64,000 nucleotides of DNA from Oscillospiraceae bacterium (GTDB lineage: Bacteria; Bacillota_A; Clostridia; Oscillospirales; Ruminococcaceae), in assembly GCA_017523995.1 (NCBI GenBank), contig JAFWUX010000234.1, positions 1 to 64,000 on the forward strand, in the 5' to 3' direction. Of this stretch, positions 17,127-25,556 are shown one piece after another; position 1 is the first letter of the stretch; each line of letters starts with the position of its first letter. A model generated the notes under the pieces. It saw only the letters and a program-made list of their open reading frames with translations. It made no database searches and was not told the origin of the DNA. A program made the position numbers and the translations under genes.

Positions 17127-17714
17127 TCAGGCGGCGGTTCTGCGTCTGCCGAAGACCATTGTATATGCTTTCAGGACTGCCATCAGCACACCGACAATCA
17201 GGATGATATCAACCGGCAGCTCGAGCAGATTCTTTGCAACTCTTGCAGCAATTGCCGCGGAGAGCGTCTTGTCGCGCAGGAAGCCGTAGTGGAAGTTTGC
17301 GGCGGTGTTGCAGACGAGGTTGATCACAACAACGTCAATCACGCGCGCAATAATCAGGCGGATCATCATCTCGAAATCATACTCCTTGCCGGTGCGCTTC
17401 GAGAGCTTCCGGTAGGCGATGAGACCGTAGATGAGTCCCTGCGCCGCGCCGATTACCGTGTAGAGCGGGAAGAATGCGCCGTCAGGTGCGACGAGATAGC
17501 CGAGGACATCGCAGACCGCACCGGCGAAAAAGCTGACGGAAGGTCCGTAAAGCATGCCGATTGCGGCGATTGCGAGAAATGCGAAGTTGATCTTTGCAAA
17601 TCCCAGATTGATCGTGAACGATTCAATCACCATCGAGAGGGCGATCAGCAGACCGGTGACAACCACCGCGCGCAGATCCTTGAATTCCTTGAAAGATTCC
17701 TGAAACATTTTCAT
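17127..17714 (-). CDS. folT: folate ECF transporter S component
   Basis: This protein of about 195 residues has six membrane helices and the ECF S-component layout: a short N-terminal helix, then ALSMVIESFTINLG and an AIAAIGMLYGP segment. It binds folate in the membrane and works with the shared EcfA-EcfA-EcfT module, not seen in this window. The start at 17714 has AAAGGAG about nine bases upstream. The assignment to folate rests mainly on the tetrahydrofolate riboswitch directly upstream, whose control hairpin covers this ribosome site. Confidence 0.85.
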   Translation of the reverse strand: MKMFQESFKEFKDLRAVVVTGLLIALSMVIESFTINLGFAKINFAFLAIAAIGMLYGPSVSFFAGAVCDVLGYLVAPDGAFFPLYTVIGAAQGLIYGLIAYRKLSKRTGKEYDFEMMIRLIIARVIDVVVINLVCNTAANFHYGFLRDKTLSAAIAARVAKNLLELPVDIILIVGVLMAVLKAYTMVFGRRRTAA

Positions 17715-17720
17715 AAAAAT

Positions 17721-17761
17721 ACACTCCTTTGCACAATTACCCCGAATGCACAAAGGAGTGT
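17721..17761 (-). promoter_or_regulatory. ribosome-site sequestering hairpin (expression platform)
   Basis: An 11-bp stem (17721-17731 with 17751-17761, 19-base loop) pairs the AAAGGAG ribosome site of folT with an upstream anti-site. It immediately follows the riboswitch and is the likely translational switch. Confidence 0.75.
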
Positions 17762-17777
17762 TGTATTTCCCTTATGC

Positions 17778-17886
17778 CTCAGCGGGATGCGAAAATTCCA
17801 CCGCAAGCGCTCAGGGACGCTTTTCGTCCGCCCGACAACTCCCCGTCCGGACGGCACTTCACGCGGAATTTCCTACTCTGCGGCAG
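17778..17886 (-). promoter_or_regulatory. tetrahydrofolate riboswitch (THF class I)
   Basis: Read on the minus strand, the conserved blocks of the THF aptamer appear in order: AGAGTAG, GCGTGAAGTG, GGGGAGTTGTC, GACGAA, TGAGCGC, GCGGTG and CGCATCCCGCT. GAAATTCC pairs with GGAATTTTC for P2, and CAG pairs with CTG in P1. Class and position before a folT-type gene agree, since such riboswitches switch off folate uptake when tetrahydrofolate is plentiful. Confidence 0.87.
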
Positions 17887-17902
17887 AAGATTTCTTCTGC
17901 CA
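17883..17902 (-). other. hairpin between pfkA and riboswitch
   Basis: GGCAGAAG and CTTCTGCC form a perfect 8-bp stem with a four-base loop, just 5' of the riboswitch. It could be a weak terminator of pfkA (no T-run) or protect an RNA end. Confidence 0.45.
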
Positions 17903-17943
17903 GGCATGAATTTCTGTCTGATGCTGTGCTGTCAGATTTATAC

Positions 17944-18903
17944 TCAGATGCTGATGACCTTCGTGAGATCGTAGAGATCGTCATCGAACGGCTTTACCAT
18001 CTTGAGTGCTTCCTGAATGTCATAGTCTACGAGCGTATTGCCGCGGACGCCGACGACACGGTTGCCGATGCCCTTCTCGAGCAGCTCAACAGCATAGTTG
18101 CCCATGCGGCTTGCGAGCACTCTGTCGCGGACTGTCGGAGAACCGCCGCGCTGAACGTGACCGAGAATGGTCGCGCGGGATTCGATACCGGTCTTTGCCT
18201 GAATGGTCTTTGCGATCTCCTCGGAGTGGCCGACACCCTCTGCAACGATGATGATGAAGTTCTGCTTGCCGATCTTGCGGCTTGCCTGCATCTTCTCGAT
18301 GATCTCGTCGAGGTTGTACTCCTTCTCCGGGCAAAGCACTTCAACAGCGCCGCAGGCAACGGCGGTGTTGACTGCGATATAGCCTGCGCCTCTGCCCATG
18401 ACCTCGACAACGGAGCATCTGTCATGAGAGTGGCTGGTGTCACGGAGCTTGTCTACGAGCTCCATAACGGTGTTCATTGCTGTATCGTAGCCGATGGTGA
18501 AATCGGTGCTGGAGATATCATTATCAATGGTGCCCGGCAGACCGATGCAGGGGATTCCGTGTCTGGAAAGATCGCCTGCGCCGCGGTAGGAGCCGTCGCC
18601 GCCGATGACAACGAGACCCTCAATGCCGAGATCCTTACAAGCCTGAACGCCCTTGAGGACGCCTGCCTCCTCTTTGAATTCGAGACAGCGTGCGGAAAAG
18701 AGCTTTGTACCGCCGCGCTGGATGATGGACGAAACCGAGCGGAGATCCATCTCATAGACATCGCGGTTCAGCAGACCGTTATAGCCTCTGTTGATACCGA
18801 TGACGGACATCCCCTTGTAGATCGCAGTGCGGACAACCGCGCGGATCGCAGCGTTCATGCCCGGCGCATCGCCGCCGCTTGTAAGCACACCAATTCGCTT
18901 CAT
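17944..18903 (-). CDS. pfkA: ATP-dependent 6-phosphofructokinase
   Basis: This 319-residue protein phosphorylates fructose 6-phosphate to fructose 1,6-bisphosphate, the committed step of glycolysis. GVLTSGGDAPG opens the ATP site. Gly104 in GGDGS marks the ATP-dependent rather than the pyrophosphate-dependent type, and GTIDNDI holds catalytic Asp127. Length matches the bacterial homotetrameric enzyme. The start at 18903 has GAGGAGG nine bases upstream, and longer frames would include the promoter. An allosteric effector site is expected but not provable here. Confidence 0.96.
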   Translation of the reverse strand: MKRIGVLTSGGDAPGMNAAIRAVVRTAIYKGMSVIGINRGYNGLLNRDVYEMDLRSVSSIIQRGGTKLFSARCLEFKEEAGVLKGVQACKDLGIEGLVVIGGDGSYRGAGDLSRHGIPCIGLPGTIDNDISSTDFTIGYDTAMNTVMELVDKLRDTSHSHDRCSVVEVMGRGAGYIAVNTAVACGAVEVLCPEKEYNLDEIIEKMQASRKIGKQNFIIIVAEGVGHSEEIAKTIQAKTGIESRATILGHVQRGGSPTVRDRVLASRMGNYAVELLEKGIGNRVVGVRGNTLVDYDIQEALKMVKPFDDDLYDLTKVISI

Positions 18904-18927
18904 ATTTTTTATCCTCCTCATGATGAT

Positions 18928-18946
18928 ACCGTGCAGAGCGCACGGT
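18928..18946 (-). other. leader hairpin of pfkA
   Basis: ACCGTGC and GCACGGT form a perfect 7-bp stem with a 5-base loop in the pfkA 5' leader, 25 bases before the start codon. Confidence 0.45.
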
Positions 18947-18982
18947 AATCCTTTTCTATTCGTGCATAATCTGCCGCTTACT

Positions 18983-19011
18983 ATTTTACTACTTTTTTCC
19001 CGATTCGTCAA
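18983..19011 (-). promoter_or_regulatory. promoter of pfkA
   Basis: Minus-strand TTGACG (19006-19011), 17-base spacer, TAAAAT (18983-18988). Confidence 0.8.
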
Positions 19012-19065
19012 GTATCAAACGGCGCTTTTTGCGGTTTGTTTCCAAATTGTTACATAATCAGCGGA

Positions 19066-19380
19066 TCACATGTGCAGTGTACCCTCAGAATGCGGCGCAG
19101 ATGCGGCAAAACGCTGACGTTCATATTTGCGTTTTGTGGCAAGTCCGCCGCGGATATGGCGCTCCTGCTTGTTTTTCTCGATAATTGCGTGAACCTGCGC
19201 GGAAAGACCTGCGTGCAGCCGCGGCAGCCGGGATGTGATATCCTTGTGGACGGTGGATTTTGAGATCCCGAAGACGGCGGCGGTGCTGCGGACGGTTGCA
19301 GCATGCTCTGCGATATAGGCGCCGAGCATGAGGGCGCGGTCATCAAGGGGATCGCGCGGGGCGGTTTGGCGTTTGGACAT
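19066..19380 (-). CDS. spoIIID: SpoIIID-family sporulation transcription factor
   Basis: This protein of about 104 residues matches SpoIIID: a helix-turn-helix with FGISKSTVHKDITSRLP, followed by the basic C-terminal helix region RHIRGGLATKRKYE. In Bacillus it acts in the mother cell with sigma E. The start at 19380 has AAGGAG about nine bases upstream. The N-terminal extension (about 15 residues) and C-terminal tail are longer than in Bacillus. Many ruminococci are not seen to sporulate, so this may be a retained regulator. No other certain sporulation gene is nearby. Confidence 0.88.
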   Translation of the reverse strand: MSKRQTAPRDPLDDRALMLGAYIAEHAATVRSTAAVFGISKSTVHKDITSRLPRLHAGLSAQVHAIIEKNKQERHIRGGLATKRKYERQRFAASAPHSEGTLHM

Positions 19381-19463
19381 AGTGCTCACTCCTTGCATGG
19401 TGGGGCGGCATTGCCGGAGCCCGTCTGGTGCATCATATGCAGGGGGAGCAGGGGAATAGTACA

Positions 19464-19535
19464 AGTGAGGAGTGAGAAGTGAGGAGTGAGGAGTTGATGA
19501 AAATGAGAAATGAGAAATTAGAAATGAGAAATTGT
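19464..19535. repeat. purine-rich GTGAGGAGTGAGAA / GAAATTAGAAAT tract
   Basis: Short imperfect tandem units (GTGAGGAGTGAGAA then ATGAGAAATTAGAA) fill the region upstream of spoIIID. Related tracts lie at 8558-8586 and 62009-62132. Nothing in it looks coding. Confidence 0.6.
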
Positions 19536-19569
19536 GGTGTCCGATGCAGGACGCGTATCCATATAAAAG

Positions 19570-19606
19570 TTTTGCCCCCAAGCGTTTCAGCGCTTAGGGG
19601 CGTTGT
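19570..19606. terminator. hairpin, probable terminator of gene 19738-20073
   Basis: GCCCC-AAGCG pairs with CGCTT-GGGGC around TTTCAG, with one C/A mismatch in an 11-bp stem. T-rich sequence lies on both sides, so it could work for either strand. The minus-strand gene at 19738-20073 is the nearest user. Confidence 0.55.
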
Positions 19607-19737
19607 ATTTTATACGGCTGTTGAGATCAATCAGGATTTGTCGGCAGTGCGACAGGCGTTATTCTAAAGCTTTCCGGCAGCATTATGCGCATCTTTCAAC
19701 GCACTTGTTTCCGGCGCGTGCTGCTATAAATCAGAAT

Positions 19738-20073
19738 TTAGCCTATATAGAATTCAGGATATAGGTCGTAATCAGCATATTTGCTTCTTATTTCGGAAAT
19801 ATATTTTGAAATTTCGGTCATTGATTTTTGATGTAGGTTTTCTTCATAGATATCAGTTTCCGCCCACATATATCCACGCTTTTCTTCATCTATATATCCG
19901 CCCATTCCAATTCGCTGCTCGTTGATTCTGCAATATTCATACCAGATAATCATTTCAACATGACCGTTATTTGAAAAGAGAATGTTCAAGAATTCTTCCC
20001 AATCTCGAAAAACCAGAAAATTTGCAGATGATACTTTATGAGTCTGAATGTACTGTTCAAGTTGCGTATTCAT
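19738..20073 (-). CDS. AT-rich orphan protein of unknown function
   Basis: I do not recognise this 111-residue soluble protein. It is acidic and rich in aromatic residues (WYEY, MWAETDIYEEN, YADYDLYPEFY). It is single, with a full-consensus promoter, GGAGGTG before the ATG, and hairpins on both sides. Its codons are much richer in A/T than those of its neighbours, which suggests recent acquisition. Size, acidity and isolation recall immunity or anti-toxin type cargo genes, but nothing proves it. Confidence 0.75.
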   Translation of the reverse strand: MNTQLEQYIQTHKVSSANFLVFRDWEEFLNILFSNNGHVEMIIWYEYCRINEQRIGMGGYIDEEKRGYMWAETDIYEENLHQKSMTEISKYISEIRSKYADYDLYPEFYIG

Positions 20074-20108
20074 AATACACCTCCAAATTCCGATTTATAT
20101 TAGTAGCA

Positions 20109-20137
20109 ATTATAGCATAACATCGCTGCATTGTCAA
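20109..20137 (-). promoter_or_regulatory. consensus promoter of orphan gene
   Basis: Minus-strand TTGACA (20132-20137), 17-base spacer, TATAAT (20109-20114). Confidence 0.88.
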
Positions 20138-20185
20138 TAAAAACGCCATAGTACGTCTGACTTTATATCAGAAATACTATGGCGT
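20138..20185 (-). terminator. terminator of sodium symporter gene
   Basis: ACGCCATAGTA (20143-20153) pairs with TACTATGGCGT (20175-20185), an 11-bp stem followed on the minus strand by TTTTTATT. It separates the symporter gene from the promoter of the next gene, which starts inside the T-run. Confidence 0.88.
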
Positions 20186-20237
20186 AAAACTTCTGTATCA
20201 GCGCCGTACTTACACCGGACGGCTTTTGGATTCTGTA

Positions 20238-21824
20238 TTATTTATTGTATGCGGCAAATGCGTTTTCGACTGTCTCCTTCTCGCAGGGCTTTGTGAATGC
20301 CGAGACAACCGGCACGATCACGATCGAGAGGATCATCAGCAGTGCGCCTGCATTGATCGGCGATGCGAGATTCAGCGGAAGCGATGCAGCCCACTTGACA
20401 AATCCGGCAAAGCTGTCCTTGAAGAACGTGAACACGCACATATGCGCAACCGTCGAGATGACGCCGAATGCAAAGCTCGTCCAGACAGCAGCCTTTGTAG
20501 TCTTTTTGCTGAACAGTCCCCAGAGGAACGGGCCGAGGAACGAGCCGGAGAGCGCGCCCCACGAATAGCTCATCAGCGTGGTGATCGCCGCATTCTTGTT
20601 CATCGCGATGACAACCGAGACCAGCAGGAAGAACAGAATCAGCACGCGCATGGTTGTGAATTCCTTTTTGTCATCCATTTTGCCCTTGGATGCCGGACGC
20701 AGCAGGTCATGTGCGAGGGTGGTGGAGGAGGTCAGCACGAGCGCGGAAAGGGTCGAAAGCGAGGCGCTCAGCACCAGCACAACAACCAGTCCGATCAGCA
20801 GCGGCGGCAGTGCCGTCTGGAGCATGTTCGGAACCATTGCGTCGAATTCGAGCTTGCCGTTCGAGAGCTTCTGGATCACGTTTGCGCCGAGTCCCTGACC
20901 GTCCTCTGTGGTGTTGAACAGTCTGGTGAAGCCGCCGAGCAGGTAGCATCCGCCGGAGACGATCAGGCAGAAGAAGGTCGAGATCACAAGGCCGCGCTTG
21001 ATATCCTTTTCGTCGCGGATTGCGTAGAACTTGTGTGTCATCTGCGGCAGACCCCATGTACCGAGCGAGGTCAGGATCACAACGCCGAACAGGTTGATCG
21101 GATCCGGACCGAACAGCGATGCAAGCTTGCCGTCCGGAACAGCCGTGACCTGCTTGAGCATCTCAACAGAGCCGCCGAGACCGCCGTTATAATTGAGAAT
21201 GCAGATCACAACCGCCGAAATGCCGACCAGCATGATCATGCCCTGAATGAAGTCATTGACCGCTGTTGCAGAGTAGCCGCCGAGCACAACATAAATTGCG
21301 CTGAGCACTGCCATTGCGATCATGACGTACTGATAGGCGTTCGGGGAACTGAGGTTGAACGCCATTGCGAACAGACGCGAAAGGCCGTTGTAAACGGACG
21401 CGGTGTAGGGAATCATAAAGAGGAACACGATGACAGCCGCGCAGGTCTTGAGCGGGGAGCTGCCGTAGCGCTTCATGAAGAAATCCGGCATGGTTTTTGC
21501 ATCGAGATGCTTCGTCATGAGACGGGTGCGCTTGCCGAGCACCGCCCACGCGAGCGTTGCACCGATCAGTGCGTTGCCGATGCCGATCCACGCTGCCGAG
21601 ACACCGTAGCTCCAGCCGAACTGTCCGGCATAGCCGATGAACACAACCGCAGAGAAATATGCGGTGCCGAATGCGAACGCGGTCATCCACGGACCGATCT
21701 TGTTGCCGCCGAAGACAAAGTCATTGACGCTTTTGGTCTTTCGGGAGGTGACGAGGCCGATCGTCACCATGACAGCGGCATAGACCACGACAACCACGAG
21801 CGTGATAATCTGGGATGCTGACAT
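20238..21824 (-). CDS. sodium:solute symporter family transporter
   Basis: This 528-residue membrane protein of the SSS family (LeuT fold) has about 13 helices. Typical SSS segments are an early FGGNKIGPWMTAFAFGTAYFS stretch (the sodium-site helix), a YTASVYNGLSR segment, and GGYSATAVNDFIQGMIM, which corresponds to the family signature. It is closest in pattern to the PutP/PanF branch, so proline or pantothenate are possible substrates. Sequence alone does not decide. GGAGGTC precedes the start, and it is a monocistronic unit with its own promoter and terminator. Confidence 0.88.
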   Translation of the reverse strand: MSASQIITLVVVVVYAAVMVTIGLVTSRKTKSVNDFVFGGNKIGPWMTAFAFGTAYFSAVVFIGYAGQFGWSYGVSAAWIGIGNALIGATLAWAVLGKRTRLMTKHLDAKTMPDFFMKRYGSSPLKTCAAVIVFLFMIPYTASVYNGLSRLFAMAFNLSSPNAYQYVMIAMAVLSAIYVVLGGYSATAVNDFIQGMIMLVGISAVVICILNYNGGLGGSVEMLKQVTAVPDGKLASLFGPDPINLFGVVILTSLGTWGLPQMTHKFYAIRDEKDIKRGLVISTFFCLIVSGGCYLLGGFTRLFNTTEDGQGLGANVIQKLSNGKLEFDAMVPNMLQTALPPLLIGLVVVLVLSASLSTLSALVLTSSTTLAHDLLRPASKGKMDDKKEFTTMRVLILFFLLVSVVIAMNKNAAITTLMSYSWGALSGSFLGPFLWGLFSKKTTKAAVWTSFAFGVISTVAHMCVFTFFKDSFAGFVKWAASLPLNLASPINAGALLMILSIVIVPVVSAFTKPCEKETVENAFAAYNK

Positions 21825-21926
21825 AAGAGACCTCCTGATTGCTAATTATATATAGTATACCGTGCGCAAGCTGTCACTTTTACGCTTTGAAGTTTTTACG
21901 CTCTACAGCTTTAACGCAGCAAAGTA

Positions 21927-21955
21927 ATTATAGCATATCCGGCAGAATTTGTCAA
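21927..21955 (-). promoter_or_regulatory. promoter of sodium symporter gene
   Basis: Minus-strand TTGACA (21950-21955), 17-base spacer, TATAAT (21927-21932). It leaves a leader of about 100 bases with repeated TTTACGCT-like motifs. Confidence 0.87.
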
Positions 21956-22194
21956 GCAATCTGCTGATTTTGGGACAAATGACAAAATCTGATATGCATT
22001 TTGCAAAATTTGGTCAATAATGACATTTTGCATATACTTGGCGTAATAATCTCAAAAAAATCTACGTTCGCTTATTATGAAATTTTGCCCAAATCTGCAA
22101 CATCCGACTGAAATTGTGAATAAAATCGTTTTGCGCGTTTTGCACAAAAAACAGGCGGTGGTTTATACAGTTCCGACAAAGTTTCAAAAAGGTC

Positions 22195-22223
22195 TTTACA
22201 AGAAACCAATCTTGTATTATAAT
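22195..22223 (+). promoter_or_regulatory. promoter of GH9 cellulase
   Basis: TTTACA (22195-22200), 17-base spacer, TATAAT (22218-22223). About 250 bases of leader separate it from the start codon. The DNA upstream (21960-22190) is AT-rich, with TTTTGC/GCAAAA patches, and shows no gene. Confidence 0.75.
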
Positions 22224-22229
22224 GATATC

Positions 22230-22482
22230 AACGGGGAGCGTATGGAAATCCAAAGTGTACGCCCCGGAAATGTAATACAGCTTGTATAATGCACAGAGGA
22301 GAACGCGGGAATGACTCGCCGTCAGGTCTGGATGCTGCACGGGAGCAGCAGATTGGAACAACGGGATATTTCGGCGCGTCTTTCTATGCGGCGTTATTGG
22401 CTGTATCCGCAATTCATCCGAATATAAGCGCGGCTCGTACTGGCTGCGTTTATATACTAAGAAAAACGGGAGGGTTTTTTCA
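22230..22482 (+). promoter_or_regulatory. long 5' leader of GH9 cellulase
   Basis: A leader of about 250 bases contains a hairpin near its start (GGGGAGCGTA with TACGCCCC, about 22233-22265), further GC-rich complementary patches and an ACGGGAGG ribosome site. A second TATAAT-like box occurs near 22283. I cannot match it to a known riboswitch. It may stabilise the mRNA of an abundantly made enzyme. Confidence 0.4.
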
Positions 22483-25400
22483 ATGCACAAGAGATCAAAA
22501 GTGTTCATTGCAGGCATTCTTGCTCTGACAATGATCGCCCCCACGGTTGCCAACATTGTGCCGATGTCCGTTTCCGCAGGTCAGATCCTCGGTGAAACGA
22601 GCTTCGATTACAAGGCGCTGCCGTGGCACACCTGTGAGTCCAGCCCTGCAAAGCAGGATTTTGAACTCAAGGACGGCGCTGTCCACATCACAGTCCTGAA
22701 GGGCACCGGTGCTGCAAAGGAAAAGTGGGACCTTCAGTTCCGCTGCAGAAACCTGGACTTCAAGGCAGGTCACACCTACAAGGTCAGCTTTAAGGCAAAG
22801 GCAAAGCGCGCAGGCATGGAGCTCTGCGGTAAGATCGGTCAGCCGGGTGCTCCGTATGAAGAGTACTTCGAGCTCGGTCCGAACGGCATGTCCAACGGTC
22901 CTGACATGAACGGCAGCTACCCGAGCGGTCCTGCAATTCTGGACACTGACTGGAAGGAATTTTCCGGTGAGTTCAAGTGCTCCAAGGACCTCGAAGGCAT
23001 GGAGTGGGCATTCCACTATGCAAACGGTACAAAGTATGACGGCAACGCTGAGGACGGCGACGAAATCTGGTTCGATGATATGTCCATCGAAGATGCAGAT
23101 ACGCCGACTCCCCCGCCGAAGTCCTACGGTCAGACCGACCGTTACTGGGCATCTCACGAAACCGGCGTCAAGGATGTCTTCATCTCCGTCAACCAGCTCG
23201 GTTACTTCCCGGAGACCAAGAAGATTGCAGTTCTCTCCGATAACTCCGGCGACATCCTGCACGATGCAGAGAAGATCAAGCTTTCCGGTACCTACACCGT
23301 AAACCTTGTCGATGCATCCTCCGGCAAGACTGTCAAGTCCTTCACCTCCTCCGCTCCTTCCTATGATAAGGATTCCGATGATAACGTCTGCAAGATCGAC
23401 TTCTCGGATTACAAGGAGCCGGGTACCTACTACCTGCAGGTAGACGGTCAGACATGGCGTTCCTTCGAGTTCAAGATCGGCAACGATATCTACACTGAGA
23501 AGGGTCACGATCTGCTGACCAACTCCATCAACTACTTCTATCAGAACCGTTCCGGCATTGATATCGAGAGCGCTTATGTTGTCTCCGGTACCGAGAAGGG
23601 ACTGGCTCACCAGGGCGGTCACAAGACCGATACAGCATACGTTCAGCCGAAGTGGATCAACGAGTATTCGAGCAAGGACGAGGCTAAGACCTCTTACTCC
23701 ATCACCGCGAACAAGGGCTGGTACGATGCCGGTGACCACGGTAAGTACGTTGTTAACGGCGGTATCTCCGTCTGGACGCTCCAGAACATGTATGAGCGTG
23801 CAGCACTCCGTATCGACGGCGGCGAGAAGAAGTTTGCTGACGGCTCCGGCACTGTTGTTGTTCCAGAAACCGGCAACAAGGTTCCGGATATCCTCGACGA
23901 GTGCAAGTATGAGCTCGACTTCATCGAGGCTATGAAGGTCGATTCCAAGGATCCGACCTACGGCTCCAAGTATGAGGGTCTCTACTATCACAAGCTGCAT
24001 GACCACAAGTGGACCGGTCTGGCTACCAAGCCGTGGGACTACGAAGGTCCGGAAGATCAGGGAGGCTGGGATACTGTCCGTATCGTGAAGCCGCCTACAT
24101 TCGCAGCTACACTGAACTTTGCAGCTTGCGCTGCACAGGCAGCAAGACTTTGGGAGCCGTTTGACTCCACACAGGCTGCTACCTACCTGAAGGAAGCAAA
24201 GGAAGCTTTCGCAGCATTCGAGAGAGTTTATGCAACTGTCGGCGATGCTGACCTGACCGAGACCACCCATCCGGATCTCGACTGCCCGTGCCCGAAGGAA
24301 GAGCTGAACGCGAACTCGCTGTATGCTCCGATGTGGCATGCAAAGGGCGGCGGTCCGTACGGTGATAACGAAGTCAAGGACGACGCTTACTGGGCAGCTT
24401 GCGAGCTGTTCACCTCCTGCAAGGCTATGAGCGACAGCGATGCTGATACCTTCAAGACTGCTCTTGAGAAGTACGGCAAGCTCTACGGCGGCAAGAACGG
24501 CGACAACTCCTACAAGGTTACCTCCAGAATCACCGGCGGTGAGAACGCTTCCGGTGAAGGCTCTCTGACCTGCTTCAACTGGGGCAACACCGGTTCCGCA
24601 GGTTCCCTGACCCTCGCTCTGCATCCGAATTATCTCGATGAAACTGCACAGAAGACTCTGAAAGAATCCATCCTCGCAACTGCTGATGAGTATCTGAAGC
24701 AGGAAGAGAAGCAGGGTTACGGTATTCCGTACACCTATGACGGTCCTGGCTACACCGATCCGAACAACCTCAACCCGAAGATCGTCATCAACGGTTATGA
24801 GTGGGGTTCCAACTCCATGGTCATCAACAACCTGATCGCTATGGCTTATGCATACGATATGACCGGCGATGCCAAGTATCTGAGCGGCGTTACCACCGGT
24901 ATGGACTACCTGCTCGGTACCAACCCGCTGGCATTCTCGTTTATCACCGGTTACGGTTCTTACTGCGAGAACAACCCGCACCACAGATATTGGTCTCACG
25001 AGCTCGATAAGTCTCTGCCGGAAGCACCGGACGGCATCCTCTCCGGCGGCCCGAACGCTGGCCTCCAGGATCCGTATGTCCGTGCACTCGGCTTCGTTCC
25101 GGGCAACAAGGACAACCCGTCCCAGAGATGCTATGTTGACTCCATCGAGGCTTGGTCCACCAACGAGGTTACCATTAACTGGAACGCTCCGCTGGCTTGG
25201 ATCGTAGAGTTCCTCCAGGATAAGGATAACATCAAGGAACTTCCGAAAGGAGGGTCTGACGGTCCGGACGATCCCAAAGATCCCAAGGTCGACTGGGGTA
25301 ATGTCAACGAATCCGAAGGTGCCACTCCTGAGGCACGTGTGGATGTTTCCGACGCTGTTCTGCTTGCTCGCTTCTGTGCTGAGGATACGAAGGCAACGAT

Positions 25401-25527
25401 TACTGCGCAGGGTAAGAAGAACGCAGACGTAAACGCAAGCGGCGCTCCGGATAAGAACGATACCATCAAGATCCTGAAGTTCATCGCAAAGATCATTCCG
25501 TACGAGGATCTCGGTAAGGCTGACTAA
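22483..25527 (+). CDS. cellulosomal GH9 endoglucanase/cellobiohydrolase with CBM4 and dockerin
   Basis: This 1014-residue secreted protein has a signal peptide (1-32) and a CBM4-like jelly roll (about 35-205). An Ig-like CelD_N domain (about 228-330) precedes the GH9 (alpha/alpha)6 barrel (about 335-915). Asp415 and Asp418 in WYDAGDHGKYV are the catalytic base and its partner; NPHHRYW and Glu895 in STNEVTINWN complete the active site. The C-terminal dockerin (about 935-1010) shares VDVSDAVLLARF with the PL10 protein. Its first calcium loop carries an insertion (NESEGATPEARVDVSD). Codon choice (GCT, GGT, TCC, AAG) resembles the ribosomal protein genes here, implying strong expression. Endo or processive action is not decidable. 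Confidence 0.94.
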   Translation: MHKRSKVFIAGILALTMIAPTVANIVPMSVSAGQILGETSFDYKALPWHTCESSPAKQDFELKDGAVHITVLKGTGAAKEKWDLQFRCRNLDFKAGHTYKVSFKAKAKRAGMELCGKIGQPGAPYEEYFELGPNGMSNGPDMNGSYPSGPAILDTDWKEFSGEFKCSKDLEGMEWAFHYANGTKYDGNAEDGDEIWFDDMSIEDADTPTPPPKSYGQTDRYWASHETGVKDVFISVNQLGYFPETKKIAVLSDNSGDILHDAEKIKLSGTYTVNLVDASSGKTVKSFTSSAPSYDKDSDDNVCKIDFSDYKEPGTYYLQVDGQTWRSFEFKIGNDIYTEKGHDLLTNSINYFYQNRSGIDIESAYVVSGTEKGLAHQGGHKTDTAYVQPKWINEYSSKDEAKTSYSITANKGWYDAGDHGKYVVNGGISVWTLQNMYERAALRIDGGEKKFADGSGTVVVPETGNKVPDILDECKYELDFIEAMKVDSKDPTYGSKYEGLYYHKLHDHKWTGLATKPWDYEGPEDQGGWDTVRIVKPPTFAATLNFAACAAQAARLWEPFDSTQAATYLKEAKEAFAAFERVYATVGDADLTETTHPDLDCPCPKEELNANSLYAPMWHAKGGGPYGDNEVKDDAYWAACELFTSCKAMSDSDADTFKTALEKYGKLYGGKNGDNSYKVTSRITGGENASGEGSLTCFNWGNTGSAGSLTLALHPNYLDETAQKTLKESILATADEYLKQEEKQGYGIPYTYDGPGYTDPNNLNPKIVINGYEWGSNSMVINNLIAMAYAYDMTGDAKYLSGVTTGMDYLLGTNPLAFSFITGYGSYCENNPHHRYWSHELDKSLPEAPDGILSGGPNAGLQDPYVRALGFVPGNKDNPSQRCYVDSIEAWSTNEVTINWNAPLAWIVEFLQDKDNIKELPKGGSDGPDDPKDPKVDWGNVNESEGATPEARVDVSDAVLLARFCAEDTKATITAQGKKNADVNASGAPDKNDTIKILKFIAKIIPYEDLGKAD

Positions 25528-25556
25528 TCCGGCTTTGCTCTGAATCGCAAATCAAA

